NCBI GenBank assembly: GCA_932294295.1
Contig: OW028576.1
Span: forward strand, 43,564,247 to 43,628,246
DNA length: 64,000 nt
From: Alitta virens
Taxonomy: Eukaryota; Annelida; Polychaeta; Phyllodocida; Nereididae
Direction of reading: 5' to 3'
In this document: positions 45,621 through 57,147 of the stretch, piece by piece
Position numbering within the stretch: the stretch's first letter is position 1
Layout: each line of letters opens with the position of its first letter
The notes under the pieces: model-generated
What the model saw: only the letters and a program-made list of their open reading frames with translations
What the model was told of the DNA's origin: nothing
Database searches by the model: none
Translations under genes and position numbers: made by a program

Positions 45621-45857
45621 CATCCCCTTCAAATTCACTGACAAACAGATCTCAGTCAGTCAGATGAAAACATGCATTTAGTTTGTCAATTGTCTCATGG
45701 TCAAGTGACGTTTGGTCATTCACAATTGGTTTAACTTGTTTCAGTTTATTCTGATAAACAGGCAGCCTTCTAAGCATGAGGTGATCACTTGTTAACAGTT
45801 AATAAAACTTGTAGCACTAAGTCATAAAGCAAAGATCAAGTTTTACATTGTTTCTTA

Positions 45858-46015
45858 TGTGACATGGGTGGTTGTGTGGATTAGGGCTTTACGTCCTGTA
45901 TTTCGACACCTGATGGGCTAATTAGGACAGGCAGGGACCATGGCAATGAGATGATGGATGAAACAGCCGTCTAACTTAGGCTCCCCTGGGAATTGAACCC
46001 AGGAGTTTCTTTCGT
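45858..46015 (-). mobile_element. SINE-like repeat
   Basis: The minus strand contains CTGGGTTCAATTCCCAGG, a canonical T-arm/B-box hairpin, followed by about 100 nt of unrelated tail. A tRNA-derived SINE is the likely source. Confidence 0.5.
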
Positions 46016-46112
46016 GACAGCTAAGATATTGTTCACATCCTTGTACATAAACATCATAATTATTATTTTCATTTGATTATATTATTTAATGTTTCTTTAA
46101 TGAAAATTTCAG

Positions 46113-46181
46113 CCACTTCTCACGATATCAATGAAGGAAACGATAATCATTCATATGAAAATGCTGAAGTCATACCAAATG
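46113..46181 (+). CDS. Gene 2, exon 9: cytoplasmic tail, YEN motif
   Basis: 69-nt phase 1-1 exon, acidic and asparagine-rich, containing NHSYENAEV. Y-x-N is the known recognition core for Grb2-type SH2 domains when phosphorylated; that role is inferred. Acceptor AATTTCAG, donor AATG|GTAATT. Confidence 0.8.
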
Positions 46182-46264
46182 GTAATTACAGACTATGAAT
46201 ATTCAAATATCCACAGAAAATTTGTGTTTATATATTTTATGTTTTTGCTTGATTTGTTGTACAG

Positions 46265-46324
46265 AAGACAATCAGACTTACGAAAGCATTGACCCTGCCG
46301 AGGAGTTACCATATGAACCTCTGC
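46265..46324 (+). CDS. Gene 2, exon 10: ITAM-like tail segment
   Basis: A 60-nt phase 1-1 exon (acceptor TTGTACAG, donor CTGC|GTAAGT) encodes 20 residues that include YESI, seven residues, then YEPL. This matches the spacing YxxI/L-x6-8-YxxL/I of an immunoreceptor tyrosine-based activation motif, with acidic residues just upstream (EDNQ). The second tyrosine alone also fits an ITIM (LPYEPL). In known receptors such motifs recruit tandem-SH2 kinases or SH2 phosphatases. Here function is inferred from sequence only. Confidence 0.82.
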
Positions 46325-46476
46325 GTAAGTAAAATCAATAATGGATTAAATCTTATTGCTACCAAAAGAATGAATGACACAATAACAAGAAAAAGGTCTT
46401 ATTTATAACACTATCATCTGACCCAAATCTAGGGACATCATAGGCCTGGCCATGTTTAAAGTCTTACATTGTCTCA

Positions 46477-48500
46477 CATTGTCTTCTTTTGATGCAAATA
46501 TACACTTGGATATTAACATCCACATTGTAATATTCAGATGATTTGGTAAATATGAATGAATATACATTATGAACTTTCTTTAAATACACAAGAACTGCAT
46601 TTATTTTATTGCTTAATAGCCAATACCCTGATTGTGTTTTGGACGATGAAGTAAAAATATTAGTTTATATTACTATAGTAGTGGTCTTAATTTTCATGTA
46701 CACATGATTTATAATGTCCTAAGAAATACCTTACTTCTTATGAAGGTAAACCTTGTATTAACAGCAATCCATTCTGTTCAGAGTAAAGCCAAGTGAGCAT
46801 AAAAAGTATTGTCTATCCTTTTCCTGCCAGTTAATTGTTCTGTTTCAAAGATTTTATGCACAATAAGGAGTATTCAGTTTCCTCTAATTATCACACAATA
46901 GCATGATCTCTTGACAATGTCATGTTAAAAATAGTTTATGTCATCATAAAGATGTTGGGTATGATTTCATACAAAATTAACCTTTAAGGTTTGTATTTAC
47001 TTGTTTTTAAATCAATAAAGTCCTCAATTGCCATATTCCCTTCAACAGTTATTGAATTGTTGGGTTGCTGATTTACATAAGATATATGGCATTTAAATTA
47101 ATATTTATAACGGAACAATTTACAAGTGTTTATGAAGAAAACAATAATAAGTATTGGAGTCAAGTGAAAGTAATATAATTCATTATGCAACTAATTATTA
47201 TGAAATTGCTAATTATAAACAAAACCTGTTGAATGGGTTGAACATGGTAATACTATGATCAAATATTTAATAATTGTATGCACATGAATTGTACAACATT
47301 TACAGCTGTCATTGCTAAGTATTGGATGCTAAGGAATTTGAAGGAAGCAACACAATTTTTAGCCTTTTTTCAAGATTTTCCATTATTATGTAAAATATGA
47401 AGGATGAATCAAATGTCAAAATGAAGCTTAAATAGTGAAAGTACAAAAATCTAGATATATCATTAGCAAAATGTTTCTGATGTAAGGATCAAAGAGTCCT
47501 TGATATGAGGGTTTGAAAGAGTACCAAATGTTCATATTTTCCTGATCATATAAATTATCTGTCATTAATGGCCATGAAACCCCACAAAGGTATCTCTACA
47601 CTATTTTAGACAAATCCTTATTAAGCTTTGTATGCATGTAAGTGCAGTAATGTGTGAGTCCTACTCTGGAAATGGAAATTTAAATTTTTTTTTTTTTATA
47701 TTTCTCTAAATATTGTAAAACACAGCTGAGATTTGTCAATGTGACTATCAAAATGCACAGATAAGCTATATAGAGTAATAAAATATAAAAACGTTTTTAG
47801 GGTAAGTGCATTAATGCAAGAGCAAAACATATTTTGACTTATAAATGCATTAAAATGGATGTGTTAAGTATCATTCCATACAAAATAAACCCTTTAGATT
47901 TGTATTTATTTGTATGTTTAAATACAAGTAAATACAAACTTTAAAGGTACATTTTGTATGAAATAATACCCAACATCTTCACGTTGCATAACATTGCTTC
48001 AAATATATTCTTTAGGATCATTGCCATAGCCCATGTATGACTATTTTGGAAATATAAATGATAATCTTAGTTACAGATTAGTTAAGGGACCATGCCATTT
48101 TGTTGATAATTCTCCTTATTGTGCATAAAATCTTTGAAACAGAACAATCAAATGGCAGGAAAAGGATAGAGAATACTTTTTATGCTCACTAGGCTCTAAA
48201 CAGAATGAATTGCTGTTAATACAGGGTTCCTAAAGGTTTACCTTCATAAGAAGTAAGATGTTTGTAAGACATTATAATATCATGCACACATGAAAATAAG
48301 ACCACTAATATAGAAATATACACCAATATTTTAAATTTCATCATCCAAAATACAATCAGTGTATTGGCTATTAGGCAATAAAATAAATGCAGTTATTGTG
48401 TATTTAAAGAAAGTTCATAACTTCTATTCATTCATATTTACCAAATCGTCTCAATAGTACAATGTGGATCAAGTATATTTGCATCAAAATAAGACAATGT
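46477..48500. repeat. Large inverted repeat (foldback element) in a tail intron of gene 2
   Basis: Arms of about 500 nt, roughly 46477-47000 and 47915-48500, are diverged inverted copies: for example TCCTTTTCCTGCCA at 46817 faces TGGCAGGAAAAGGA at 48152, and GATGCAAATATAC at 46491 faces its reverse complement near 48475. The roughly 900-nt centre holds no gene. A smaller hairpin lies within it at 47870-47970. Confidence 0.8.
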
Positions 48501-48649
48501 AATACGGGCCTTACGTTTTACAAAAATAAAGTAAGGCTTTATCAGACTTTGCAATAACCCACGTGAACACTGTATTATATCACACCTAACAGTGTATAAT
48601 GAACAAATGAAGAAATTCAAGAGTAAAAAAATTAGGACATTTTGGACTC

Positions 48650-48980
48650 TAATTAGCATTGCATAACAGGCTATGTAGGCCAAGTGGTAATTGTTTCGGT
48701 TCATCACACACACTATATAAACACTCAAGTAATAATAATTTTCCAAATTTTGTAAAACATTGCCGAGATATGTCAGTGTGGCTATCACAAGGCACCACTA
48801 AGCCATAAGGAGCGTCACTGTATACAATTTCATTAGGGTAAGTGCATTAGTGTTAGAGTTCAGCTCGAGAAATGAAAGTGTGTGTTAGTTGTCGGACGAA
48901 CACTTAACATTTTTAATGATGCCTGTGTGCGATGTGGGATTTACTGAGGGTTTAGCTGCAGCGCAGCCTATGTTTATAGG
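48650..48980 (+). repeat. Dispersed repeat related to the element at 23-24.3 kb
   Basis: Blocks matching 23800-24270 in the same order include GCATAACA then TGTAGGCC, TGTGACTATC-like text, GGTAAGTGCATT, and TTTAATGATGCCTGT with GGGATTTRCTGAGGGT. It abuts the foldback element and may be part of the same composite. Confidence 0.6.
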
Positions 48981-49049
48981 TATATATAATTTCTAGGGCC
49001 TATCAGATGCGATGATATACTTCTTATTGCATGTTTCAACAATCATGTT

Positions 49050-49081
<32 letters not shown>

Positions 49082-49404
49082 TGTTTATTATAGTGACATT
49101 AGTACAGTTAAAATCAATATTGCTATTTCACATTGTGCCAAATCCATGCGGGTTTATTAGTCACACATTTTGGATGAGATATGTATATTTTGTTTGGAAT
49201 AGAGTTAACAAGGAATACGAGTTTAGAGGTATTTAATACATTTTCAAAAAGAAGGTCTGATTGTTTTGCATCGTGAACAAGTTTTATGGATATTATATGA
49301 GGGTCATTGAGTTACTAATAGGGTCTCAACATTTAAATTACATAATGCACATATTCTCATTTCATAAGTTTTGTTAATAAATCTGCCTGTTGAACTTTTT
49401 TCAG

Positions 49405-49434
49405 GTAAATCAAAGAAACATGTCATGGCTACAG
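49405..49434 (+). CDS. Gene 2, exon 11: basic tail microexon
   Basis: A 30-nt phase 1-1 exon between TTTTTCAG and GTCAGT encoding a lysine-rich stretch (RKSKKHVMAT after joining). It fits the frame on both sides and its length keeps the reading frame, so it may be optional. Microexon calls from sequence alone carry some risk. Confidence 0.6.
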
Positions 49435-49564
49435 GTCAGTTGCATTGATTTATCAACTATCTTCATGTTAAATAACTTCTCTTTGACGATTATGTATAAA
49501 CGTATTTGTTCTCATCAATTTATTTACCTAGATATTATCTTAACCTATTCATTCTCAACCTTTT

Positions 49565-49745
49565 ATGAGCATCATCCCAGCTGGATGTTGTTCAGATGAG
49601 ATGTTAAATTGGCAGTCCCTTGTACTCAGTGTCTATGCTGAGGCAAGTAAAAGATCCCACCCATGGGGTAAATGTGTAACAGGGGCTCTCTCTCACCTCA
49701 TCAATTCAATCCTTGATAGTGGCAAGAACTTGACTTAGAAGGCTG
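49565..49745. mobile_element. SINE-like repeat sharing its tail with 25436-25675
   Basis: CAGCTGGATGT, GTGTCTATGCTGAG and AGATCCCACCCATGG recur from the repeat in the B7-C7 intron of gene 1. Only the tail part is recognisable here. Confidence 0.5.
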
Positions 49746-49976
49746 AACTTCCCATATCTCTCTATCCATATCTATCTATCTTCTCATCAATTTATATGTC
49801 TATATATTATCTTTTACTTATAAACCTATTTGTTCTAATCAGGTTATTTATATTTACATTATTTTTTATAATATATTTAGTCATTTTAATATCAAGTTTA
49901 CAAGTCTATACAACCAGGAAAGTTACAATTAATAGTTTCACCATAATGTTTATTATATCTATTTTTTAATTTTCAG

Positions 49977-49999
49977 GTGAAATGACCAGCCAAAATTAG
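49977..49999 (+). CDS. Gene 2, terminal coding exon
   Basis: After TTTTTAATTTTCAG the phase 1 frame gives GEMTSQN and TAG at 49997-49999. Short, but acceptor quality, phase and the in-frame total of 2244 nt agree. The tail then ends about 30 residues after the ITAM-like pair. Confidence 0.6.
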
Positions 50000-50056
50000 T
50001 AAAATGACGCGATATTATTTTTTACCTGATCTAGTTACTGAAAATTTTGAAATTTG

Positions 50057-50062
50057 ATTAAA
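50057..50062 (+). other. ATTAAA, possible polyadenylation signal of gene 2
   Basis: The commonest variant of AATAAA, 57 nt after the proposed stop codon. The 3' end is not otherwise marked. Confidence 0.35.
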
Positions 50063-53000
50063 CAATACTGTCCACGTGTAGGACGGAGACAATTTCCAAT
50101 GTTGTGTTTCTAAATAGTGTGAATATATTCATTTATGGCTTTACATTTTAACATGTACACTATGCATTTTGTACAGCACACTATGTATACATAAGAAATT
50201 GCTACATCTGTGATCAAAATTGCTCAACTGCAGAAAAGTCCATGCCAAGTGTCACTAATTTATCATGATATTTATGTATTCATTCCATCAATCCAAATTT
50301 CCAAAATAGTATGTTGAAATTATAAGGTTGCCCCTCAGAAGTGACATACACTTGTCTTAGAGGGGTCTCCTTGCCTCTTTCTGTAACTGACTTTCCCCAT
50401 AAGGCTTATAAATTCTTTGTCATCATCATGTCATCATCATGCTGTGCCAGTCGAGTATCTCAATGGAAGAAACAACCACCTGGGTCAAAATCAATTAAAC
50501 CTATGCTATCCTTGGTCAGAATATAAATTAAAAAAATGCTTCTCTCTTTGTCATTATCTTATCAGTTTTTTGCCTCTATTTTTTGTCAACTCCAACTTCA
50601 GAAATACTATAGAAAGTTCCATTATAAATGTTCATCTGTTTTTCTGTCATGTTTTGTCACAAATAGCATGGCTATAATATAATCCTAAATAAGTGTCAAC
50701 TTTTTATTAGTCTTATTTTTACCTGTATGTCATGGAGATTGAAGAAGCACGAATTGGTGCAGAAATGTTCACAACAAGTCGAATCCCAGCTTTCTTGTTG
50801 ATAAAAACACTTCTGGGAAATAACTTGAATTCTGCTATATTCACCAATCTGCTGTGACCAAAGCAAATGGCCATAATGATAAAAAATGGCATAAACTTAT
50901 CATTGGCAAGATCCAAATTTAAACGTACAGAGAGGGGTTTTTTATGGGTTAGAAAGTTGGGCTTTGACCATTTGGTAAGATATTTTTCGATTTTGTGCTT
51001 CTCCATGAAATACACGTAAAAATAAGACCAATAATAAGTTGCCATTTCATTTGGATTATAAGACACTCTGTCATATAATATCGACTGCCCTGAAGATCTA
51101 CATTTACACAATAATCACACGTAGTATTCATATAAAGTCATGAATGTTAAATGGTTGGTGAGAGGGAAGAACTTTGTCATCAACATGTTTAGCTGGCAGG
51201 AGTAGAGTGAAGAGTCACAAGATTCTGGATGAGTCTGACTCCTATGACCTTTACAAAAAGAAAGAAGTCAAAACAAACCCATTTTGGAACTCATTGTAGG
51301 TCTTCGTCTAAGGTACACTTCCTGCAGTATGATTGATTATGTATAATGTTAATCATCTAAAAATAATCCAGATCAGTGCATACTGATTGTGCGAACAATG
51401 GATGCCAGGTTTTGGGGTCTTCAGTCACAGTGTTGCCACTCTTGCTGTGAGGAAGCCCAGGACTTTCAAGGTCATGTTTCAAAAACAGTATATACAGTAC
51501 AATATGAAACACAAAATGAATCAGCAAACTTGTCTTACCTGCAATAATAGTTTAGCAAAGAACAGAGAAGTGGAAAGATGTACTGTAGTTATTGTCCAGG
51601 AGCCATGGCCTCATATCATGCATATTTAGGGAGTTTTATGGCCGTTGAAGGATACAGGCTGAAAATTGGTCTCATTTGAAATAAAAGGCCTGGATCCTTC
51701 AAAAGTTAAGACAGCGGGTCAATTTTTTGCTATTCGCATTTCCATAACAACCATTCCGCTTTTGCAGATAATACCAAATACTCAACTATTTCTTAAAATA
51801 ACTTTATTAATATATGGTGCATTTCTTTCATATTTACAGGCTTAAACAATATCCATATGCCTTCCACATGCTCGCCCAAATTTTTAATTTGCCTGTTGTC
51901 CTTTGCTGCTATGGTAACCAACATGTTGGAAATTACAAAATTTTAGCAAATAGACTTTGAAAAGTGAATTATACTGCAAGGGCTAAGGGAGAACAATTTA
52001 GCTTTTTACTTATATAATAAAATTAGAACCCATACCAATTTGAATTGAACCAATTTATGAGGTTACATGTGATTTATTAGTTGATATGGCAACATGTATT
52101 GTTATTGTTCAAATTCACTACTTCGAGAAAGATGCAAGATGAACAATATCTTGGATATGTATGTCAATGTCTGACAGATTTTCAAACAAATCTGATAATT
52201 TCTAGGTGTAACCCACTGTGAAATTTTGCAGTTATGTTTGAAGTATGGCACGACCCAGAACCTATGCAAGAAAAACGATCTTGACCCCTAAGCTGCTAAG
52301 GTCTATGGTGATGACCTATAATATTGTCATAAGTCTATAATACATGCTCCCCTACAAGATGCTCACTTATCCATTAATGCTCCCTTAACCATTCAAAAAT
52401 TATTACACAAAAGTATAACAATTCTAGGAAATTTCCATAATCATCTTTGAGCATGCCCATCTGCAGCTGCTCCTGCAACAGGCCAGCCTGGCCACTTTAG
52501 GCCAATTATTTAATTTCCACTGGGCCCTCTTCTGGCTAGAGAGGGAGGCACAGAGAGAGACAGAACATCTGCAGGACAGCAGCAGAGAGTTCTGGCTATT
52601 AAGTCATGTATTCCTGAGCGAAGGCTGATCACACATGAAACATTTCAATATGTGTAATTCTTTGTACTTTTTGGGGAACACACAGTTTAATATGACTATG
52701 CAATAAACCATTCAACTTTACTTTTGACTCCATTTTTATTTAACTTTAAATGGTTTGTACTTAGGCTTCAGATCCAGGACCCTCACCGCTAGCCGAATAA
52801 CCACTTCATTAAACAATAGAAGCTTTAGTGCAACAATGCTCATGTCAATAACTAAATGGGACAAATCTAAAACAGAGAAATCCAGCAGTCTGCTCAGATT
52901 GGTCCTACAACACAGTCATGCAATGGAGGGATGAAATGGATGGTAACAACATGATTGTCATGAGTTTATCACATTGCTGTCATGTGAAATGAAACCTCCC

Positions 53001-53850
53001 CATTCCCTCCAGTTCTATTGCTGCTCAGTCTTGCTGAATATTTGAGCACTAACAATTTAGCAGGAAGGATGTGAGATACACCAGTAGTTTATGTATGTTA
53101 GTAAAGGTGGAGAAACAGTGCTTCATATGCTGTGGATAATCTTACAAGGATCTGCAATAGTCATGCAGTCATGCGGTTACACAGAGATTTATTGTGTAAC
53201 AGAATGCGGATAACATAACAGAAAACAGAAAATTGATGACAATGACAACGGTGTAAGTTATCAGGATAAACCCTAGCTACCTCTGGTCACCCCTCTGTCA
53301 GGTCATGACATAGAATATCACTGACCCCCCCCCCCCTGAGAGGTCAATAAAACCTCACATGACTGGTCTACATCTACTCTAGAGGGGTGTCTGTCTCATT
53401 GCTTTTGTTTTCAATTTAATTCATTGAATTGAACTCTCTAGCACCTCATTGCCATTAGCAGTGCTAAAGGAGTTATAGACCTCGGATTTTTTTTATAGCA
53501 ATTAACAGATTTATTATCATATGAAGATTGCAATGAATGAAAGTTGCTGTCTGAACAAAATTATGAATTCATTAGGCCTAATTTTTAGTTAATCTAAATC
53601 CTGAAATGTATATTTGGTTCTCAAGGAAAAAGAAATAAAATAATGATAATAGTTATAATAAATTTTACATTTATTTTGTTTTTACTTCGACACAATTACA
53701 AGATCCATTTGCTAAGGTAATACTGTATATTCCTTTACTTTATGAATATGGTCTAAGTTTGAAACATGAAGATTTTAAAAGTAAGGAGAATATTTAATTG
53801 TTTAGATATACCACTCAAAAATGATGTGCCAACATAGATCTATGCTTAAG
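50063..53850. other. Intergenic, no gene recognised
   Basis: No domain-bearing frame and no convincing exon series on either strand. A 130-codon minus frame at 51111-50719 has no recognisable motif. A locally GC-richer block at about 52460-52800 followed by AATAAA-like text could be an old LTR but lacks clear ends. A C10 run lies at 53326-53335. Confidence 0.45.
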
Positions 53851-53856
53851 ATAGAT

Positions 53857-53861
53857 AGGCC

Positions 53862-53897
<36 letters not shown>

Positions 53898-54062
53898 TAG
53901 ACAGATATATAGATAAATAGATAAATAGATAGATAGATAGATAAATAGGTAGATAGGTAGATAGATAGATAGATAAATAGGTAGATAGGTAGATAGAAAG
54001 ATAGATGGATAGACAGATAGACAAATAGACAGACAGACAGATATACAGATAGATAGATAGAT
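53857..54062. repeat. GATA/GACA/GATG compound microsatellite
   Basis: About 200 nt of 4-nt units (AGAT, AGAC, AAAT, GGTA variants). The long frames reading through it are compositional. Confidence 0.95.
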
Positions 54063-54069
54063 AAGACTC

Positions 54070-54700
54070 CATGTGGCAAGCATCCACAACCAGGAAAACA
54101 CCAGGGGTCGCTGTAGTCATTAGTTCCAAAAACGGCTGCTACGAGTGCCGCTTAATTCAGTAATACGTATCCCGCGTTAATCCCAACGAATGGATAGGGA
54201 ACACGGCTGTGCGGATTAACAAGGTTCAGCTGTATATATACAAATATATATATATTTTTCTTTTTGGAATTGAAATAAATATTAAATTATATGATGTTTA
54301 CACACAAAAGTACAAATGAATGTTCCAAAACGATATTGTCTTTGAAAAGTCATTGATGATGTGAGTTCGGCGAGGGGAGATGATTGCATAAATGCCTTAT
54401 CTGGTCATTGTGAATGCTTAAATATCAATCATTCCACCTTTGTCATTCTGTCAAGTATTTGATATGACGGGACCGCAACACCTAACATTCACAAATGAAC
54501 TGTCTATGGTAATTGCATATGGAGTCTCCGTATGTATTCTGAAGCATGAAAAACAAGCAGTTCCTATTGTTTTCATCATAAGGTATTGCATTAAAATAAA
54601 CTGGCTCCTGGCTGTGTTCCCAAACGAATGTACCTGCAAAAATAAAAGGCCACATAAAATCATTTGTCTCTTAAACTTAGCCAGTTTGTATAGATAGTTC
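54070..54700. other. No gene seen
   Basis: Unique-looking AT-rich sequence with an AT dinucleotide run at 54230-54255. The opposing 85- and 94-codon frames have no recognisable features. Confidence 0.4.
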
Positions 54701-54709
54701 CATGAACAA

Positions 54710-55120
54710 CGGCCTGTCAAATTGAACCCAGACAAAGCTAGACAACTGCTTTATGATGCTACCTGTTTAATAGAACTGTCTGGCTATAGCTGGCTACTCA
54801 CAGCCGGATCTAAAAGTACATGCAGTTGCGAGTTATGTTTATTCGTCATTTTTCTAGAAAAGAGTTGTGCCAGTGTCGTTCTACATCGTTTTGACGTCAC
54901 GGACATCGTGTTGACGTCGATACAATTTGGAATGCTATCTGGGTAATTTTTTAATATTTTCCAAGGTTTATATATTTTTAATGTAGTGGTTGTAAGTCAG
55001 CTATAAGCTAGGAGTAGACTGAAGTGGTTGGCTTTAGCCAGTTATACATACAGCCAGGAATATGCTGCCACAGCTGTCGATAGAGTCAATCATATTTTAT
55101 GAAACTAACTGCATGACCAG
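54710..55120 (+). repeat. Dispersed repeat, plus-orientation copy of 28500-28860
   Basis: Holds CTGGCTATAGCTGGCTACTC and, after an extra 200 nt, TTATGAAACTAACTG as in the other copy. The extra segment ends in GGAATGCTATCTGGG (54929-54943), the terminus of a different small element also present at 57758-57878, so one repeat has inserted in another. Confidence 0.6.
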
Positions 55121-55239
55121 CTGTAAGAGGCGGACATGATGATGAGCTTATTACTGTTGGAATTCACCCAATATTGCACATTTACCCAAAGGGGGGATCT
55201 TTCATTGCAAGAATAGAAACCGAGTCAATACAGGTCATT

Positions 55240-55880
55240 TCTTCGACATGCAAACTCGTAGACATGCCAAGTCATTGACACTTTTGAGGGTTAGGTACAA
55301 ATTTGTAGACAAACCAACTCATATAAATTTGTGAGTGACAAAGTCGTTGACAAACTTAAAACCGCTGTAACCAACTCGTTGACAATCTGCAAATTCGTTG
55401 CCATACCATTTCGTCAAAAAGTCGGTAAACTACAGAGGGCGTGACTGGTAGTGCACAATAGAGATTGTGGAGAGCGATGGACAGGAACAACAGTTTTATT
55501 TTTTTAACCTTGAAATTGATATATATTTATAAAAATAAACTGACTCATTTTTATGTTATTTGTTTCGACTTCAATAACATAAAATAGTTAAACATGCAGT
55601 CTGAAAGTAATGTTGTAAGTCGGCAGCCCTGGTACGAGTATACTGTTGTGACATCTGGCGAATTTGTGTGAACTAAATAGCTAAATAAAAAGGTTGTCAA
55701 CGTGTTGGTATAGCCACTTTTTTCTGTCAACGAGATGGTCGTCTGAGGAAATAATTTGTCAACGAGTTTGTTCACCTCCTGTTGATGAGTTGGTTGTCAA
55801 TGAATTAGTTGTCGACAATTTTGCCTGTCGACGATTTTGCGTGTCTACGAAGTGCTCAAAACCACACCGAATACATGGCA
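55240..55880. repeat. Foldback repeat built from GTTGACAA-type units
   Basis: The left part (55240-55420) has many copies of TCGTTGACAA-like units and the right part (55690-55860) the reverse complement (TTGTCAACGAG). The two halves can pair over most of their length around a 270-nt centre. Confidence 0.65.
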
Positions 55881-55884
55881 TCTT

Positions 55885-56620
55885 AGCTACAGGACAGCGT
55901 TAAAAAGGCATAAATGCAAAAACTGGAATTAAGACCTTGTGCGGGAGCTAGCCTTTTAATTAACATTTGCCACACAAAATACACCTGGTCTAGGTTTAGA
56001 TATGCCTATTTTCTTGTCTCGCACTTAGAAATGGTTAATTTCTTCCAATTTTAATCAATTTCTGTGCCATTTTTGAATTCACGTTTCCTTGATTATCCAT
56101 CATAGACATGGCCGCCTAGTTCTGCCAAAACTCTGTAGAGTAGGCACAAACTTCAATGCCCCTAGTCGATAAAATATTTAATTTTGAAACAGTTCCTTCC
56201 AGTCCATTGTTCTTAAATTTGACAGTTAGAATAGTTAAAATATCATTTATAAAGGATTTTAGTGTTCTAAAGTGCGAATAAAGCAAAAAGTCAACACATA
56301 AGCTTCTCAATCCGTGGCATCGCTGTAGCCGTCAAAATAAGTCATGCTAACATGTTTTTTTTAAAAACTGTGTCAAAAATTTCAAATTCCAAGAATTCCT
56401 TTGAAAGTCATTCTGACCCTACATCACATCTAATGCAATGTAGGTCGGTTCTGGCTAGCGGCACCTCTAATTTAACATCTCTTGATCTAACTGTGGACTT
56501 TTCAGGTAGCTGGCAAGTGATTTTGAGTAAACCAGAAACTAGCGGAGAAAAAAGTTGAAATTGTCGGAATTGGAACAGTACAATTCGAAAATCAAACAAA
56601 TGTAGGTCAACAATTATATT
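55885..56620. other. No gene seen; possible 3' part of gene 3
   Basis: Further exons of the minus-strand lectin gene would be expected in this direction, but I could not identify one with lectin motifs. The minus frame continuing past the donor at 56623 is intronic. Confidence 0.4.
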
Positions 56621-56623
56621 TAC

Positions 56624-56835
56624 CTGGCTGTGTCCGAGTACCATCAGTCCAGAATGTATATCCATCACTAACCCCATGGTAGGATGCAATAAGTGCAACC
56701 GCTTCATCTTTTGTTTCCAAGGCAACCAGATGCCCTCCTCCTGATTTGCATATGCGATTAGCGATTTTACGAAAGACAAATACATGAAGAGTGTGTACTT
56801 TCCATGTGCAGTGACCACTCCTTCAGGACCAGGAC
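56624..56835 (-). pseudogene. Gene 3, C-type lectin exon with a frameshift
   Basis: From acceptor ACTAATACAG, phase 1, the exon begins GPGPEGVVTAHGKYTLF, which lines up with the CPxGWxxxxGKCY start of C-type lectin domains, although both cysteines and the W are replaced. About 20 codons later the lectin signature continues only in another frame: ANRICKSGGGHLVALETKDE, then DGYTFWTDGTR and the donor CCAG|GTAAAT. The exon is 212 nt where 213 would keep phase 1 to 1, so one base is missing. This is either a decaying gene or a sequencing error. The rest of the lectin domain was not found. Confidence 0.7.
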
Positions 56836-57147
56836 CTGTATTAGTGTATTGTGGATTAAACTGTGATTGACATTATCATTAGTATACATGTTTTTCTATC
56901 TTGTATCATAGGCATTATCCTGCATATTCTATTGAATATTATGATACATTGCATGATATATAATAGTTGGAGAGACTGAATGTCCTTAATTTAGAAACTC
57001 TTGAAAGCCATTGAATAAAATCGGACCTTACATTATTGAATTCTGTCATTTGATTAAAATCACCGACCATCATAATGATGCTACAACATTCTTTCATTTA
57101 TGATTCATGGCTATTAGCTATGCTGAGTGCTCGAAAATTAAAATAAG

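Larger units (their letters stand above)
43217..46112. other. Long intron of gene 2 after the membrane exon
   Basis: This 2.9-kb intron is filled with repeats: a (CATAA)n run near 43655-43705, a possible MITE around 43975-44290 rich in ATCGATTAAT motifs, a decayed LINE and a SINE-like segment. I see no further exon of the receptor in it. Confidence 0.6.

Noticed and set aside
50719..51111. 130-codon minus-strand frame
   Set aside because: No recognisable domain, no splice context and low-complexity AT-rich codons; kept only as unannotated sequence.
52460..52800. Possible solo LTR
   Set aside because: GC-richer block with an AATAAA-like signal, but no paired TG...CA ends or target duplication that I can see.
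53802..54129. Three overlapping minus-strand frames rich in LSIYLSIY
   Set aside because: Translation of the GATA microsatellite in all three frames.
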